64,000 nucleotides of DNA from Coleofasciculus sp040219735. Its GTDB lineage: Bacteria > Cyanobacteriota > Cyanobacteriia > Cyanobacteriales > Coleofasciculaceae. The notes below the pieces were generated by a model. The model saw nothing but the letters and a program-made list of their open reading frames with translations. It searched no databases and had not been told where the DNA came from. Positions 16,697 through 24,977 of the stretch are shown here, one piece after another (position 1 is the stretch's first letter; each line of letters opens with the position of its first letter). Position numbers and translations under genes: made by a program. The DNA lies in assembly GCA_040219735.1 (NCBI GenBank), contig JAVJRX010000059.1. The stretch is one strand, 5' to 3'.

Positions 16697-18175
16697 ATGC
16701 GAGAAAAAATTGTCAAACTATTATTTACTCCTATTCCGGGAACCAAAAGTATAGAACAAGGGCTGTTCAGAGTTATTTGTATATCATCAACTAAGTTAAG
16801 ACAGTGGTCATTTTCTAGTTTAATTTTTCTCCTCAAGTCACTTCGCTGGTTCGTACCGAGTGTAAGTGTATTATTAGTTATCTGGATGATTGGCGGTAAT
16901 TTCTTCGCTGCTCAACAGGAAAAGGAAATTGAACAAGACATCGAAGAATTTGTCAAACGGTTCCCGGATACTGAACCGAACGATTCGGCGTTGAAGTTAC
17001 GAGCTTTGATGGCAAAATTGGCAATACATGGCGGTGGTACGCCTGAGTTTCCTATTGACGCCTATACCATGTCTCATCCAGATTTTGCTGTCTCTGAAAG
17101 TGACAGAACAGCTTTTGAAGAAATTCGGGAAGAACTAAGAAATTATTTGGATGCTCAAATCAGCAAACCAAATGATAAACTTGCTCCAATACCCGACAAA
17201 TTAAGACAATATTTAATAGACAATACGGAAGACATAGAAGCGATTAGCAAGCATCTATTAAATAATGAAATTCCTCTGTGGCAAAGAGATATAACTCCAA
17301 TAGTGGAGGGGGATTATTCATTTCCTTTGCCCAGTTATTTGAATTTGGTTAATTTTCAAAACGTGATTTTACTGGATGTATTAGAAAAAAATAGCCGTGG
17401 TCAAGTTAAACAAGCAGCCGAAATGCTAGAGGTATCCTGGAATCTCAATCAGTCACTTCGTAACGACTATTATCTGATTAGTCAATTGGTTGTCTTAATT
17501 ATGGGCAGATATAGTACAGGTGTAATCAGAAAGCTTGAATATCTTCCCGTAGAATGGCAGCAGCGCTTATTGGAACATGACTACCATCAATCACTGTTAA
17601 CTTCTCTAGAAACAGAATTTGTATCTGGATTCAATTTTATGCGAAATTTACATTTATATCCACTTGAAGAGGTGTTGATGACGGAAGATTTATTATTGGC
17701 TTTACTACTCAAATTTCCTATTTTCAAACCTTATCGTCGCCTTTCTGCAATTGATACGTATAATACACAAATGAAGCTTCTGCCAGAATATAAGCAACAC
17801 AATATATGTTTGTCAGATTCAGCCGCATCAGCAACACTTGATACAAATCCAGCCTGGTGGAACATTCATGGTCAGACAATAGCACCAGCCTGGTTCAATC
17901 AACCTCGCAAAGCGACCCAATATATGCTTGAATTAGAATTAACCAAAAAAATATTGCAGGTCAAAGCATTAGCTGCCAAAACCGGAAAATGGCCCCAGTC
18001 AGTCCCGAATATGGAGTCTGAGATTTGTCCTGGTGTTGAATGGGTTTATCAAGTGTCTCCTGATGGTACAATGTCAATTTCTCTAAGTGAGCAACCTGAA
18101 TGGTTAACCGAAAGAATAGAAAATCAAAATGCACTTCCTCTTACTTATAGCACTCAGCAAATTCCTAATTATTAG
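16697..18175 (+). CDS. Membrane-anchored protein of unknown function
   Basis: A 492-residue protein I do not recognise. There is one clear membrane segment at ~51-71 (PSVSVLLVIWMIGG), then a long, mostly helical, acidic domain beginning QEKEIEQDIEEFVKRF. The inside/outside orientation is not certain, but positive charges before the segment favour a cytoplasmic N-terminus and an outside bulk domain. Near the end, TKKILQVKALAAKTGKWPQ and a following beta-rich stretch resemble the tail of secreted bacterial proteins with repeated helices, without a named family. It is the first of three codirectional genes, followed after ~100 bases by a transmembrane HEAT-ATPase, which suggests a shared complex. 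Base composition is AT-rich. Confidence 0.7.
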   Translation: MREKIVKLLFTPIPGTKSIEQGLFRVICISSTKLRQWSFSSLIFLLKSLRWFVPSVSVLLVIWMIGGNFFAAQQEKEIEQDIEEFVKRFPDTEPNDSALKLRALMAKLAIHGGGTPEFPIDAYTMSHPDFAVSESDRTAFEEIREELRNYLDAQISKPNDKLAPIPDKLRQYLIDNTEDIEAISKHLLNNEIPLWQRDITPIVEGDYSFPLPSYLNLVNFQNVILLDVLEKNSRGQVKQAAEMLEVSWNLNQSLRNDYYLISQLVVLIMGRYSTGVIRKLEYLPVEWQQRLLEHDYHQSLLTSLETEFVSGFNFMRNLHLYPLEEVLMTEDLLLALLLKFPIFKPYRRLSAIDTYNTQMKLLPEYKQHNICLSDSAASATLDTNPAWWNIHGQTIAPAWFNQPRKATQYMLELELTKKILQVKALAAKTGKWPQSVPNMESEICPGVEWVYQVSPDGTMSISLSEQPEWLTERIENQNALPLTYSTQQIPNY

Positions 18176-18206
18176 AACAAAGTATTTAATGTTAACCTAA
18201 TTTGTA

Positions 18207-18258
18207 TGTAGTCGGCACTTTAGTGCCAGAAAGAGCGCTAAAGCGCTCACTACGAACT
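18207..18258. repeat. Palindromic dispersed repeat, copy 1
   Basis: GTAGTCGGCACTTTAGTGCC, then GAGCGCTAAAGCGCTC and ACTACGAAC. Two palindromes (GGCACTTTAGTGCC; GAGCGCTAAAGCGCTC) are framed by GTAGT...ACTAC. The same element is embedded inside the coding region at 19823-19869. It lies between the two genes of the cassette. Confidence 0.85.
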
Positions 18259-18276
18259 TACCATCCAACCCAAGCT

Positions 18277-20802
18277 ATGCTTACACAAGCTAAACGAAAT
18301 TGTTATACCTTACTTATAATTGGCTGTATCAGCCTTTCATTCTCTCTGCTGAGTGTGAGTCAGGGATGGGGACAAGAATCTGTTGATAAAGAGACTTCCT
18401 TATATATCGAACAATTAAAAAATGATGATGATTGGCGCAAGCGCAGTCAAGCGGCTTCGGCTTTGGGAGAAATTCGTTCAGAAACGGCTATTCCAGCGTT
18501 AATTACATCCCTAAAAACTGAGCAAGATGAAGTGGTTCGCCTCAGAGCAACTTTTGCCTTAATCAAGATTGGTTCACCTGCTATTCCCAGCTTAATCGAA
18601 ACCCTGAAACATGAAAACGTATCGGCTCGTTATAGTGCGACTTTTGCCCTAAGTCAAATGGGTTCGCTGGCTTTTCCCAGCCTGACTGAAGCCTTACAGA
18701 GTCAGAATGAACTTATTCGCACTAATTCAGCTTCGGCTATCGCTAAAATTGCTGAACATCGCCAAGATAAGGCAGAAAGTCTATCGATGTCTAATTTAGT
18801 GCAAGCTATCTCTAATTTAGAACAGGCTCAAAATCGTATCACTTCTTTCCAAAATATTGAGACTACCATCAATCCAATTCAATCAGGCTTTAAACAGGAA
18901 GACATTGATACGATACGAGACTCTCTAACTATTCTGAAGGCTGAACGGCGCGATCGCATTCGATCTCAAGTCTTTAATATAGTCTTTATCACTCTCGCCT
19001 CACTATCAATCATCGGTGGTATAATTATTTGGCGTCGCCCTGACTTGATCTTGCGGTTCAGTCGAGTTCTTGTCCAATCGAGAGAACAGAAAGAAAGATT
19101 TGATTACTTTCGCTCACAAGTCCAGCAATTCTTCCAACACGCAGGCGCAACCACCAGCCGTCAAGGGAAACGTAGTCTCAAGCTTACCTCGATTCCAGGT
19201 AGACTAAACTCCTATACGCCTTTACCGATCATGCTAACCCTTGACCAACCTGTTGACGAAGACGTAACTGAGTTAGTCAAACAATCTAGCCAATTAACGG
19301 GCAATTCTCACCAAAAAGCTGCTATTCTGTTGTATCGAGAACCACCAGATACCCTGTTCCGAATGCGGATGGCGGAAGTTAGGCTGCGCGACCATTTTAT
19401 CCTGATTCCGATTCCTTTTGCCGCGATTGAACAGGCGTTATTAGATGGTAGCACAGCTTCGGGACTTTTAGCCCAATATACAGACCGCTATTTACCAGGT
19501 GCTGACTTATTTGATGATCGGAATGCTATTGGCGATACTCTCTCGTTTTTTGGTCGTGTCGAACTTCTCAACCGTCTGGAAGAAGAACTGCGTCGCAACC
19601 AAGGAATTGGTCTTTTTGGCTTACGCAAATCTGGCAAAACCTCCATTCTCCTACAATTAAGTTTTGCCATGCGCCAGCATCCCGTGGTTCATATTGACCT
19701 GCAACGCTATAGCGGAAAACAGCGTTATGGGGCTGAATTACTCAATCAAGTCTTACAACAACTAATCAAGTTAGTTAATGAACACCATCCTCAATCAAAG
19801 GGTACTGACTTAAGCTGGGTTCGTAGTAGGCACTTTAGTGCTAGAAGCGCTAAAGCGCTGACTACAAACTCTGTCAGAATCGCTAAAGCGCTGACTACAA
19901 ACTTTAAACCATTTTCCCAAGATAGCCCCGCGCCTGATTTAATCTCTGAATTCACCCAGCGCATCAATACCTTATCCCCCTTACTCCAAGCCGCCGGATA
20001 TCACCTCCCGATTCTCTGCTTCTTAGATGAAATTGAACGGATTATTCCGACAAAAACTGACCCAAAAGAACGAACCGAAGAATTCAACGCTTGTTTCGGG
20101 GTGCTGCGGGTATTAAGTCAGGAACAGCGCCAACTCTCCTTACTGGTGGCTGATGTTCATGCGGACTGTAATCGGATTAACCAATGGCAACAACCGGATG
20201 TACCCACAAATCCAGTGTTTAGCTTTTTTAAAGAATACTTTGTCTCTCCGTTTTCCCAATCTGAGACAACCCGAATGTTAACCGATATCGGTGAACTGAT
20301 GGGCGTAACCTTTGATCAAGCCACTCAAATCGCCATACATCGAGAAAGTGGCGGACATCCCTTTATTGCCAGACAATTGGCAAGTTTACTCTGTAAAAAA
20401 GTCGCCCCGGAAAATAAGGGCGAAATTAACCTATCCGCCGCTCAACGCTATCTGAATAAACCCTTTACCTATTCAGGTGTACTCAAAGATTACTTTGGAC
20501 AAAATATCTGGGCAGATTTAGACAAGCGTCATTTTACCTGTGCGATCGCGCTGCTGCAACTCCTCACCTGTAACCAAGAAACTCAGCCGCAGATAACCGA
20601 GGAAGCCTTGTTTGCCAGACTCAACCCCGAATTCACCCAAAGCCAATGTCTAGACGCCTTACTCTGGTTAGAAGCCGTGGGATTAATCCATCGAGATGCG
20701 ATCGCGGACAAGGATTACTATCAGTTACAGGTTCCCCTTCTATCACGCTGGCTACGGATGCAAATGAAACCCGAAGAAATTCAACAATGGCAGCTACAAT
20801 AA
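18277..20802 (+). CDS. HEAT-repeat, transmembrane, STAND/AAA-type ATPase
   Basis: An 841-residue protein from ATG 18277; the frame is open from 18202, but that part is the dispersed repeat. An N-terminal hydrophobic segment (~10-30, signal or anchor) is followed by HEAT/PBS-lyase-like repeats (~42-162), a helical linker, a membrane segment at ~232-252 and a cytoplasmic ATPase domain. The ATPase begins FFGRVELLNRL, with Walker A GLRKSGKTS at ~447-455 and Walker B-like LCFLDEIERI at ~579-588, and ends in a winged-helix-like region. HEAT repeats probably face outside, coupled across the membrane to the ATPase. At ~516-542 a dispersed repeat is translated in frame (AKALTTN twice). The function is unknown. 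Confidence 0.8.
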   Translation: MLTQAKRNCYTLLIIGCISLSFSLLSVSQGWGQESVDKETSLYIEQLKNDDDWRKRSQAASALGEIRSETAIPALITSLKTEQDEVVRLRATFALIKIGSPAIPSLIETLKHENVSARYSATFALSQMGSLAFPSLTEALQSQNELIRTNSASAIAKIAEHRQDKAESLSMSNLVQAISNLEQAQNRITSFQNIETTINPIQSGFKQEDIDTIRDSLTILKAERRDRIRSQVFNIVFITLASLSIIGGIIIWRRPDLILRFSRVLVQSREQKERFDYFRSQVQQFFQHAGATTSRQGKRSLKLTSIPGRLNSYTPLPIMLTLDQPVDEDVTELVKQSSQLTGNSHQKAAILLYREPPDTLFRMRMAEVRLRDHFILIPIPFAAIEQALLDGSTASGLLAQYTDRYLPGADLFDDRNAIGDTLSFFGRVELLNRLEEELRRNQGIGLFGLRKSGKTSILLQLSFAMRQHPVVHIDLQRYSGKQRYGAELLNQVLQQLIKLVNEHHPQSKGTDLSWVRSRHFSARSAKALTTNSVRIAKALTTNFKPFSQDSPAPDLISEFTQRINTLSPLLQAAGYHLPILCFLDEIERIIPTKTDPKERTEEFNACFGVLRVLSQEQRQLSLLVADVHADCNRINQWQQPDVPTNPVFSFFKEYFVSPFSQSETTRMLTDIGELMGVTFDQATQIAIHRESGGHPFIARQLASLLCKKVAPENKGEINLSAAQRYLNKPFTYSGVLKDYFGQNIWADLDKRHFTCAIALLQLLTCNQETQPQITEEALFARLNPEFTQSQCLDALLWLEAVGLIHRDAIADKDYYQLQVPLLSRWLRMQMKPEEIQQWQLQ
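19823..19902. repeat. Palindromic dispersed repeat, copy 2 plus partial copy, inside a coding region
   Basis: GTAGTAGGCACTTTAGTGCT, then AGAAGCGCTAAAGCGCTGACTACAAACT in two parts (19823-19870), followed by a partial second copy (CGCTAAAGCGCTGACTACAA, 19881-19900). The insertion keeps the ATPase frame open and adds about 27 residues between the P-loop and Walker B regions. Confidence 0.9.
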
Positions 20803-20841
20803 TATCATTCTTTTACCCATTGGGAAAACCACAAATGACAA

Positions 20842-22035
20842 ATGACGAATAACAATCGCCCCTTCGATAACTTTAGACTCGCTATCTCGAAACCCGACTA
20901 CTTTTTCGGACGTCAGGAACTCCTCGCCAACGTCATGCGATCGCCCTTTCAAGTGAGAATCATTCTCGGTGGGCGTCGCTTAGGTAAAACTAGCACGTTA
21001 AACACCATTCAATGGACGCTTCTCAACCGAAATAGCCGTGCTTTTCCTGTCCTCTTTAATTTACAACAAGAACAACCCGAAAGTCTAGATAACTTCCGAT
21101 ATTTGCTCATCCTCCGATTACAAGAAGCGCTTATACAAAAGCAAACCCAATCGTCAAACGCCGAGTCTCGATTAGGCTTGAGACGAACCTATCGCCGCTT
21201 ACTCAGACAGTTTTCCGGTGGCGAAATTGGCATATCTGGATTTAAATTAAATGTTACCAATCCCCATCAAGAACGGCGTTTAATTCACGAAGACTTCCGC
21301 CAAAATTTATTAAAAATCATTAAACACCTGCAAAAGCACAACCTTGAAGGCATTTGCTTTCTCTTAGATGGCGCAGAATTTATTGTCCGCCAAGAGTGGG
21401 CAAATGATGCTTGGAGTTATCTGCGGGGATTAAAAGACACCGACACTGCTATCAACCCTTTCTTAGGATTCTGTTTCTCTGGCTATCGTGACTTGAAAGA
21501 TTATCAGCAACGAGTAGGTTCTCCGCTGCTGAATATTGCCGATGTAGAATGGTTAGGGACATTAACCGAATCCGACACGCGATCGCTAATTATTCAACGC
21601 CGTCAAAATGAAGGTGTTCCTCTCACCGAATCGGGATATAATACGATTCTAGATTGGGCTGGATATCATCCCTATCTTACCCAACAACTCATTAATGAGA
21701 TTTTCGATGATTATCAGATGAAAAAATCCCGTTCTACTGAGAGTTTTATGCTGCATCAACAACGAAAACATGACCGCGATTTTTCCGCTTGGTGGGATGA
21801 AGATCAACGATCTTATGGTTTTAGTCAGGTAGAACAAACCGTTTATCGTACCCTCGTTCAACAGCGAGAAGGAACGGCTGAGACGTTAGCAGAACAAGCG
21901 CAATTGAGCTTTGGACAAGTTGCGGATGCGTTGGAAGTTTTGACCGGAACGGGTGTGATTCGCCAGTTAAATGATGAGCGATACACGATGGGTTCAAAAC
22001 TCTTTGAGGAATGGGTGGTACGGGAGAGACGTTAA
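20842..22035 (+). CDS. Soluble AAA/STAND-type ATPase, paralogue of the preceding gene's ATPase domain
   Basis: A 397-residue ATPase. It begins like the ATPase half of the upstream protein (YFFGRQELLANV), with Walker A GGRRLGKTST at ~43-52, Walker B-like ICFLLDGAEF at ~165-175, and a C-terminal winged-helix region (~320-395: VEQTVYRTLVQ, TLAEQAQLSFGQVADALEVL). This FFGR-ELL, P-loop, winged-helix layout is that of archaeal-type STAND ATPases. It lacks a membrane segment. It is 40 bases after the HEAT-ATPase and likely cotranscribed, giving a membrane-bound and a soluble paralogue pair. The ATG and its context (AATGACAAATGAC) are a simple cyanobacterial repeat. Confidence 0.8.
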   Translation: MTNNNRPFDNFRLAISKPDYFFGRQELLANVMRSPFQVRIILGGRRLGKTSTLNTIQWTLLNRNSRAFPVLFNLQQEQPESLDNFRYLLILRLQEALIQKQTQSSNAESRLGLRRTYRRLLRQFSGGEIGISGFKLNVTNPHQERRLIHEDFRQNLLKIIKHLQKHNLEGICFLLDGAEFIVRQEWANDAWSYLRGLKDTDTAINPFLGFCFSGYRDLKDYQQRVGSPLLNIADVEWLGTLTESDTRSLIIQRRQNEGVPLTESGYNTILDWAGYHPYLTQQLINEIFDDYQMKKSRSTESFMLHQQRKHDRDFSAWWDEDQRSYGFSQVEQTVYRTLVQQREGTAETLAEQAQLSFGQVADALEVLTGTGVIRQLNDERYTMGSKLFEEWVVRERR

Positions 22036-22067
22036 TTCAGCAGCCCCTAATTCTTCGATAAAGTCAA

Positions 22068-22691
22068 TTAAGATTTTATCATCAAAAACACTCCCACAGC
22101 AATCATTATACAGCCTGCACTCATATTTATTCCTTTTCTTATTCTAGAACTGATCAGTAATCTCGCTCTATCCGCCATGAATGCATAACCGAGTTTAACA
22201 CCGCCTACAGCTACTGTAGTAATCGCGATAATGATGATAGTATCAAGATAAGAGATTTGGGAAATATCAATAAAAGCTGGGAAAAACCCCAGATAAAATA
22301 AGGTTGCTTTTTGATCGGCTAATGTAATAGATAGTCCTGCGATAAAACTAGACAGCCAAGAAGATTCCATAACGGCGGCTGTCTCCACTTTATTCACTTT
22401 TGCCCGACATAACCCTATTCCCAACCAAATAAGATAAGCGCCACCCAGGTACTTGATCAGGAAAAATAAGCCTCCTATTTTTGCCGCCAGCAGTGATAAA
22501 CCCCAAATGGCAATGATAATGAATATGATGTCACCGACTACTATTCCTAGGGTGGTGAAAACACCATGAATAAAGCCAGATGTAGCGGATCGGGTGGAGA
22601 CAGTCAATACACTGACACTGGGAATAGAAGCCCGAACAACCATCGCGCTGAATAATGCAACAATGGTGCTAAAGGTCATACTGCTTTGCAT
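22068..22691 (-). CDS. LysE/RhtB-family exporter
   Basis: A ~207-residue membrane protein with about six hydrophobic helices, of the family that exports basic amino acids, homoserine or threonine. Starts at 22691 (MQSSMTFSTIVALF) or 22679 are both possible; the longer frame from 22790 runs through a hairpin repeat and is rejected. Family-typical features are GAYLIWLGIGLCRAK (~85-100) and a central SSFIAGLSITLADQKATLFYLGFF-like segment (~115-140), where the usual NPK is replaced by DQK. The substrate cannot be assigned. It follows sulfite reductase on the same strand but a strong hairpin separates them. Confidence 0.8.
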   Translation of the reverse strand: MQSSMTFSTIVALFSAMVVRASIPSVSVLTVSTRSATSGFIHGVFTTLGIVVGDIIFIIIAIWGLSLLAAKIGGLFFLIKYLGGAYLIWLGIGLCRAKVNKVETAAVMESSWLSSFIAGLSITLADQKATLFYLGFFPAFIDISQISYLDTIIIIAITTVAVGGVKLGYAFMADRARLLISSRIRKGINMSAGCIMIAVGVFLMIKS

Positions 22692-22732
22692 AACAATTAC
22701 AGCGCTTTTGGTAGTAAGTGAGGTACACAGAC

Positions 22733-22765
22733 AGATCCCCGACTTCTCAAAGAAGTCGGGGATCT
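22733..22765. terminator. Perfect 15-bp hairpin
   Basis: AGATCCCCGACTTCT-CAA-AGAAGTCGGGGATCT in two arms (22733-22747, 22751-22765). It lies between the sulfite reductase stop and the LysE start on the minus strand. There is no good T-run, so it may be a dispersed repeat that also attenuates transcription. Confidence 0.55.
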
Positions 22766-22784
22766 TGCTTAGAAGACTGATAAA

Positions 22785-22805
22785 GGGCACGATAGTGTCG
22801 TGCCC
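22785..22805. repeat. Hairpin repeat of the CCCTAC family
   Basis: GGGCACGA-TAGTG-TCGTGCCC followed by CTACC. Same family as the hairpins at 3207, 16497 and 36610. It lies just downstream of the sulfite reductase stop. Confidence 0.65.
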
Positions 22806-22838
22806 CTACCCAATCAATCTTAATCAGTTAAGCCCGAT

Positions 22839-24743
22839 TTAGGGTGACTGATTGAGAAACGCCTCGATCGCGTCGGCGGCGAGATGGCTAATCGGCTTAC
22901 CTTGACTCGCGGCGGCGTCTTTGAGACGGCTGTAAAGATCATCGTTGAGGGAAATCCGATGTCGGGTTTTCTGGGTAGGTTTGGCAAAGACGTAATTGGC
23001 AGAATACTCCCGAATCGCATCAAAACCCACGCGATCGCAAAAATCCCCGAAACTTTCCCCAAGTTCGCGCTGTTGCTTGAATTGCATCAACATAGGTTCG
23101 AGGAAGGATTCGAGTTCCTCAATCGGCAGTTTTTCGATATAGGCTCGTGCTAACCTTGTCTGATCCGGTGAACCTCCTAACCAAATTTCGTATTTTCCTG
23201 GCGCACTCCCGACAAATCCTAATTCTGCCATGTAAGGTCTGGCACATCCATTAGGACATCCAGTCATGCGGATGACAAAATGCTCATCCTTTAACCCCAA
23301 CTTGTCCAACAGCACCCGAATCCGCTCGGTAATACTCGGAATTACCCGTTCTGATTCAGTAATGGCTAAGCCACAGGTGGGTAGGGCTGGGCAAGCCATG
23401 GAATAGCGGACTAAGGGTTCGATACCCTCTGGGGTGATTTGCACCCCGTGTTGGTTGAGAATCTGTTCAATGGTTTGCTGCTGGTCCTTTTCAATCTCAT
23501 AAAGAATGGCATTGTGGTTGGGTGTCATCCTCATGGGTAAGTCAAATTGCTTGACAATTTCCCGTAGGGCTGTTTTGAGTCGGAAATTGCCCTCATCTTT
23601 AACTCGCCCATTCTCAATGGAAATGCCTAAAAATAGCTTACCGTCTCCTTGCTCGTTCCATCCCAGATAGTCTTTATATTTAAAGGCGGGGAGGGGTTTG
23701 TAGGCGGCTAGGGGTTTACCAAAGTACTCCTCAACCTTAGCGCGGAACTTATCAACGCCCCAATCATTGATCAGGTACTTCATCCGGGCATGACGACGAC
23801 TCACGCGATCGCCATAGTCTCGCTGAGTTGCCACAATGGCTTTGATTAAGTCGAAGATATCATCTTTTGCCACATAGCCAATGGGGTCAGCCATACGGGC
23901 AAAGGTTTCTTCTTTATTATGGGTGCGTCCTAAACCACCACCGGCGAGAACATTGAATCCTTCAAGTTCTCCCTGCTGATTCATCATCACCACCAAGCTA
24001 ACGTCTTGGGTGTAGAGGTCAACCGAGTTATCGCCCGGAACGGTAACACTACACTTAAACTTACGGGGCATATAATGTTCCCCATAAATCGGTTCTTCTT
24101 TATCCGGGAATATCGTACCGTTGCCATTACGCTGACGCGCCGCTTTCACCTCTGGGGCTTCTTCGGCGCTAATTGCCTTTTCCCCATCCAGCCAAATTTC
24201 ATAATAAGCGCCCGTCTGAGGGGTTAATAAATCGGCAATTTTATCGGCATACTCCCAGGCATATTGGTAATCAGGACGAGTCTTGAACGGGGCGGGAGGT
24301 GCCATGACATTGCGGTTTAAATCCCCGCAAGCGCCAAGGGTTGAACCCATATTGCGGACAATGGCGGCGATGGTTGCCTTTAAGTTCTTTTTGAGAATGC
24401 CGTGAAGCTGAAAACCTTGGCGAGTGGTGACTCGCATGGTATGGTTCCCGTATTCATCGGAGAGTTGATCGAGTGTCAGATAAAGTTGGGGGGGGATAAA
24501 CCCGCCGGGAGAACGGGTTCGCAGCATGAACTGATAGTCTTTTTCTTGCCCTTTAATCCGGTTATCGCGGTTGTCTTGCTGGTAGGAACCGTGAAATTTA
24601 AGAATTTGTACCGCATCGCCACTGAAGTGGGTGGTGTCTTCCAGCAACTCGCTGGCTACGGGTTCGCGTAAGAAGTTACTGCGTTCTTTTATGCCTTCAA
24701 GCTTAGACGTTTTCTGTACAGAGGGATTCTGAGATACAACCAT
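22839..24743 (-). CDS. sir: Ferredoxin-dependent assimilatory sulfite reductase with C-terminal extension
   Basis: A 634-residue enzyme that reduces sulfite to sulfide with six electrons from ferredoxin, feeding cysteine synthesis in the cytoplasm. The coupled siroheme/4Fe-4S ligands are CPALPTC (~450) and TGCPNGC (~495). The N-terminal half carries the conserved TTRQGFQLHGI and GACGDLNRNVMAPPAP blocks. The ATG at 24743 gives the family-typical length. After the usual catalytic end the protein continues with RISLNDDLYSRLKDAAASQG and a second helix to the C-terminus, which looks like a ribbon-helix-helix domain; plant sulfite reductase binds nucleoid DNA, so this tail is of interest. Only one sulfur gene is present here. 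Confidence 0.93.
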   Translation of the reverse strand: MVVSQNPSVQKTSKLEGIKERSNFLREPVASELLEDTTHFSGDAVQILKFHGSYQQDNRDNRIKGQEKDYQFMLRTRSPGGFIPPQLYLTLDQLSDEYGNHTMRVTTRQGFQLHGILKKNLKATIAAIVRNMGSTLGACGDLNRNVMAPPAPFKTRPDYQYAWEYADKIADLLTPQTGAYYEIWLDGEKAISAEEAPEVKAARQRNGNGTIFPDKEEPIYGEHYMPRKFKCSVTVPGDNSVDLYTQDVSLVVMMNQQGELEGFNVLAGGGLGRTHNKEETFARMADPIGYVAKDDIFDLIKAIVATQRDYGDRVSRRHARMKYLINDWGVDKFRAKVEEYFGKPLAAYKPLPAFKYKDYLGWNEQGDGKLFLGISIENGRVKDEGNFRLKTALREIVKQFDLPMRMTPNHNAILYEIEKDQQQTIEQILNQHGVQITPEGIEPLVRYSMACPALPTCGLAITESERVIPSITERIRVLLDKLGLKDEHFVIRMTGCPNGCARPYMAELGFVGSAPGKYEIWLGGSPDQTRLARAYIEKLPIEELESFLEPMLMQFKQQRELGESFGDFCDRVGFDAIREYSANYVFAKPTQKTRHRISLNDDLYSRLKDAAASQGKPISHLAADAIEAFLNQSP

Positions 24744-24944
24744 GGATGCTATAAGTCCGAACGGATCAGCTATATTACCGTAAATCTATCGGGATTACGT
24801 TGAATATTTTGATCCTAATACCTGGGTCATCGGTGTGGGCGCGACTTTGATATAAATTAAGATTGCTGTCTTTGCTGGCGGTTCCTGTGCGATCGCAAAT
24901 AAGATGCTAGTCTAGCACACGCTTGTCCGGAAGACCTACTGAAA

Positions 24945-24977
24945 GTTGGTGGGTAATGCCCCCCTACGGTATATCAA
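24945..24977. repeat. Dispersed hairpin repeat overlapping the Rpn stop codon
   Basis: TTGGTGGGTAATGCCCCCCT then ACGGTATATCAAG. It matches 3270-3297 (TTGGTGGGCATTGCCCACCC then TACGATATATCAAG). The Rpn gene's last three residues and its TAG lie inside it. Confidence 0.75.

Noticed and set aside
18202..18276. N-terminal extension of the HEAT-ATPase from 18202
   Set aside because: These bases are the dispersed palindromic repeat; ATG 18277 begins a hydrophobic segment and fits better.
22692..22790. N-terminal extension of the LysE protein
   Set aside because: It would translate the 15-bp hairpin; the family starts near MTFSTIVALF.
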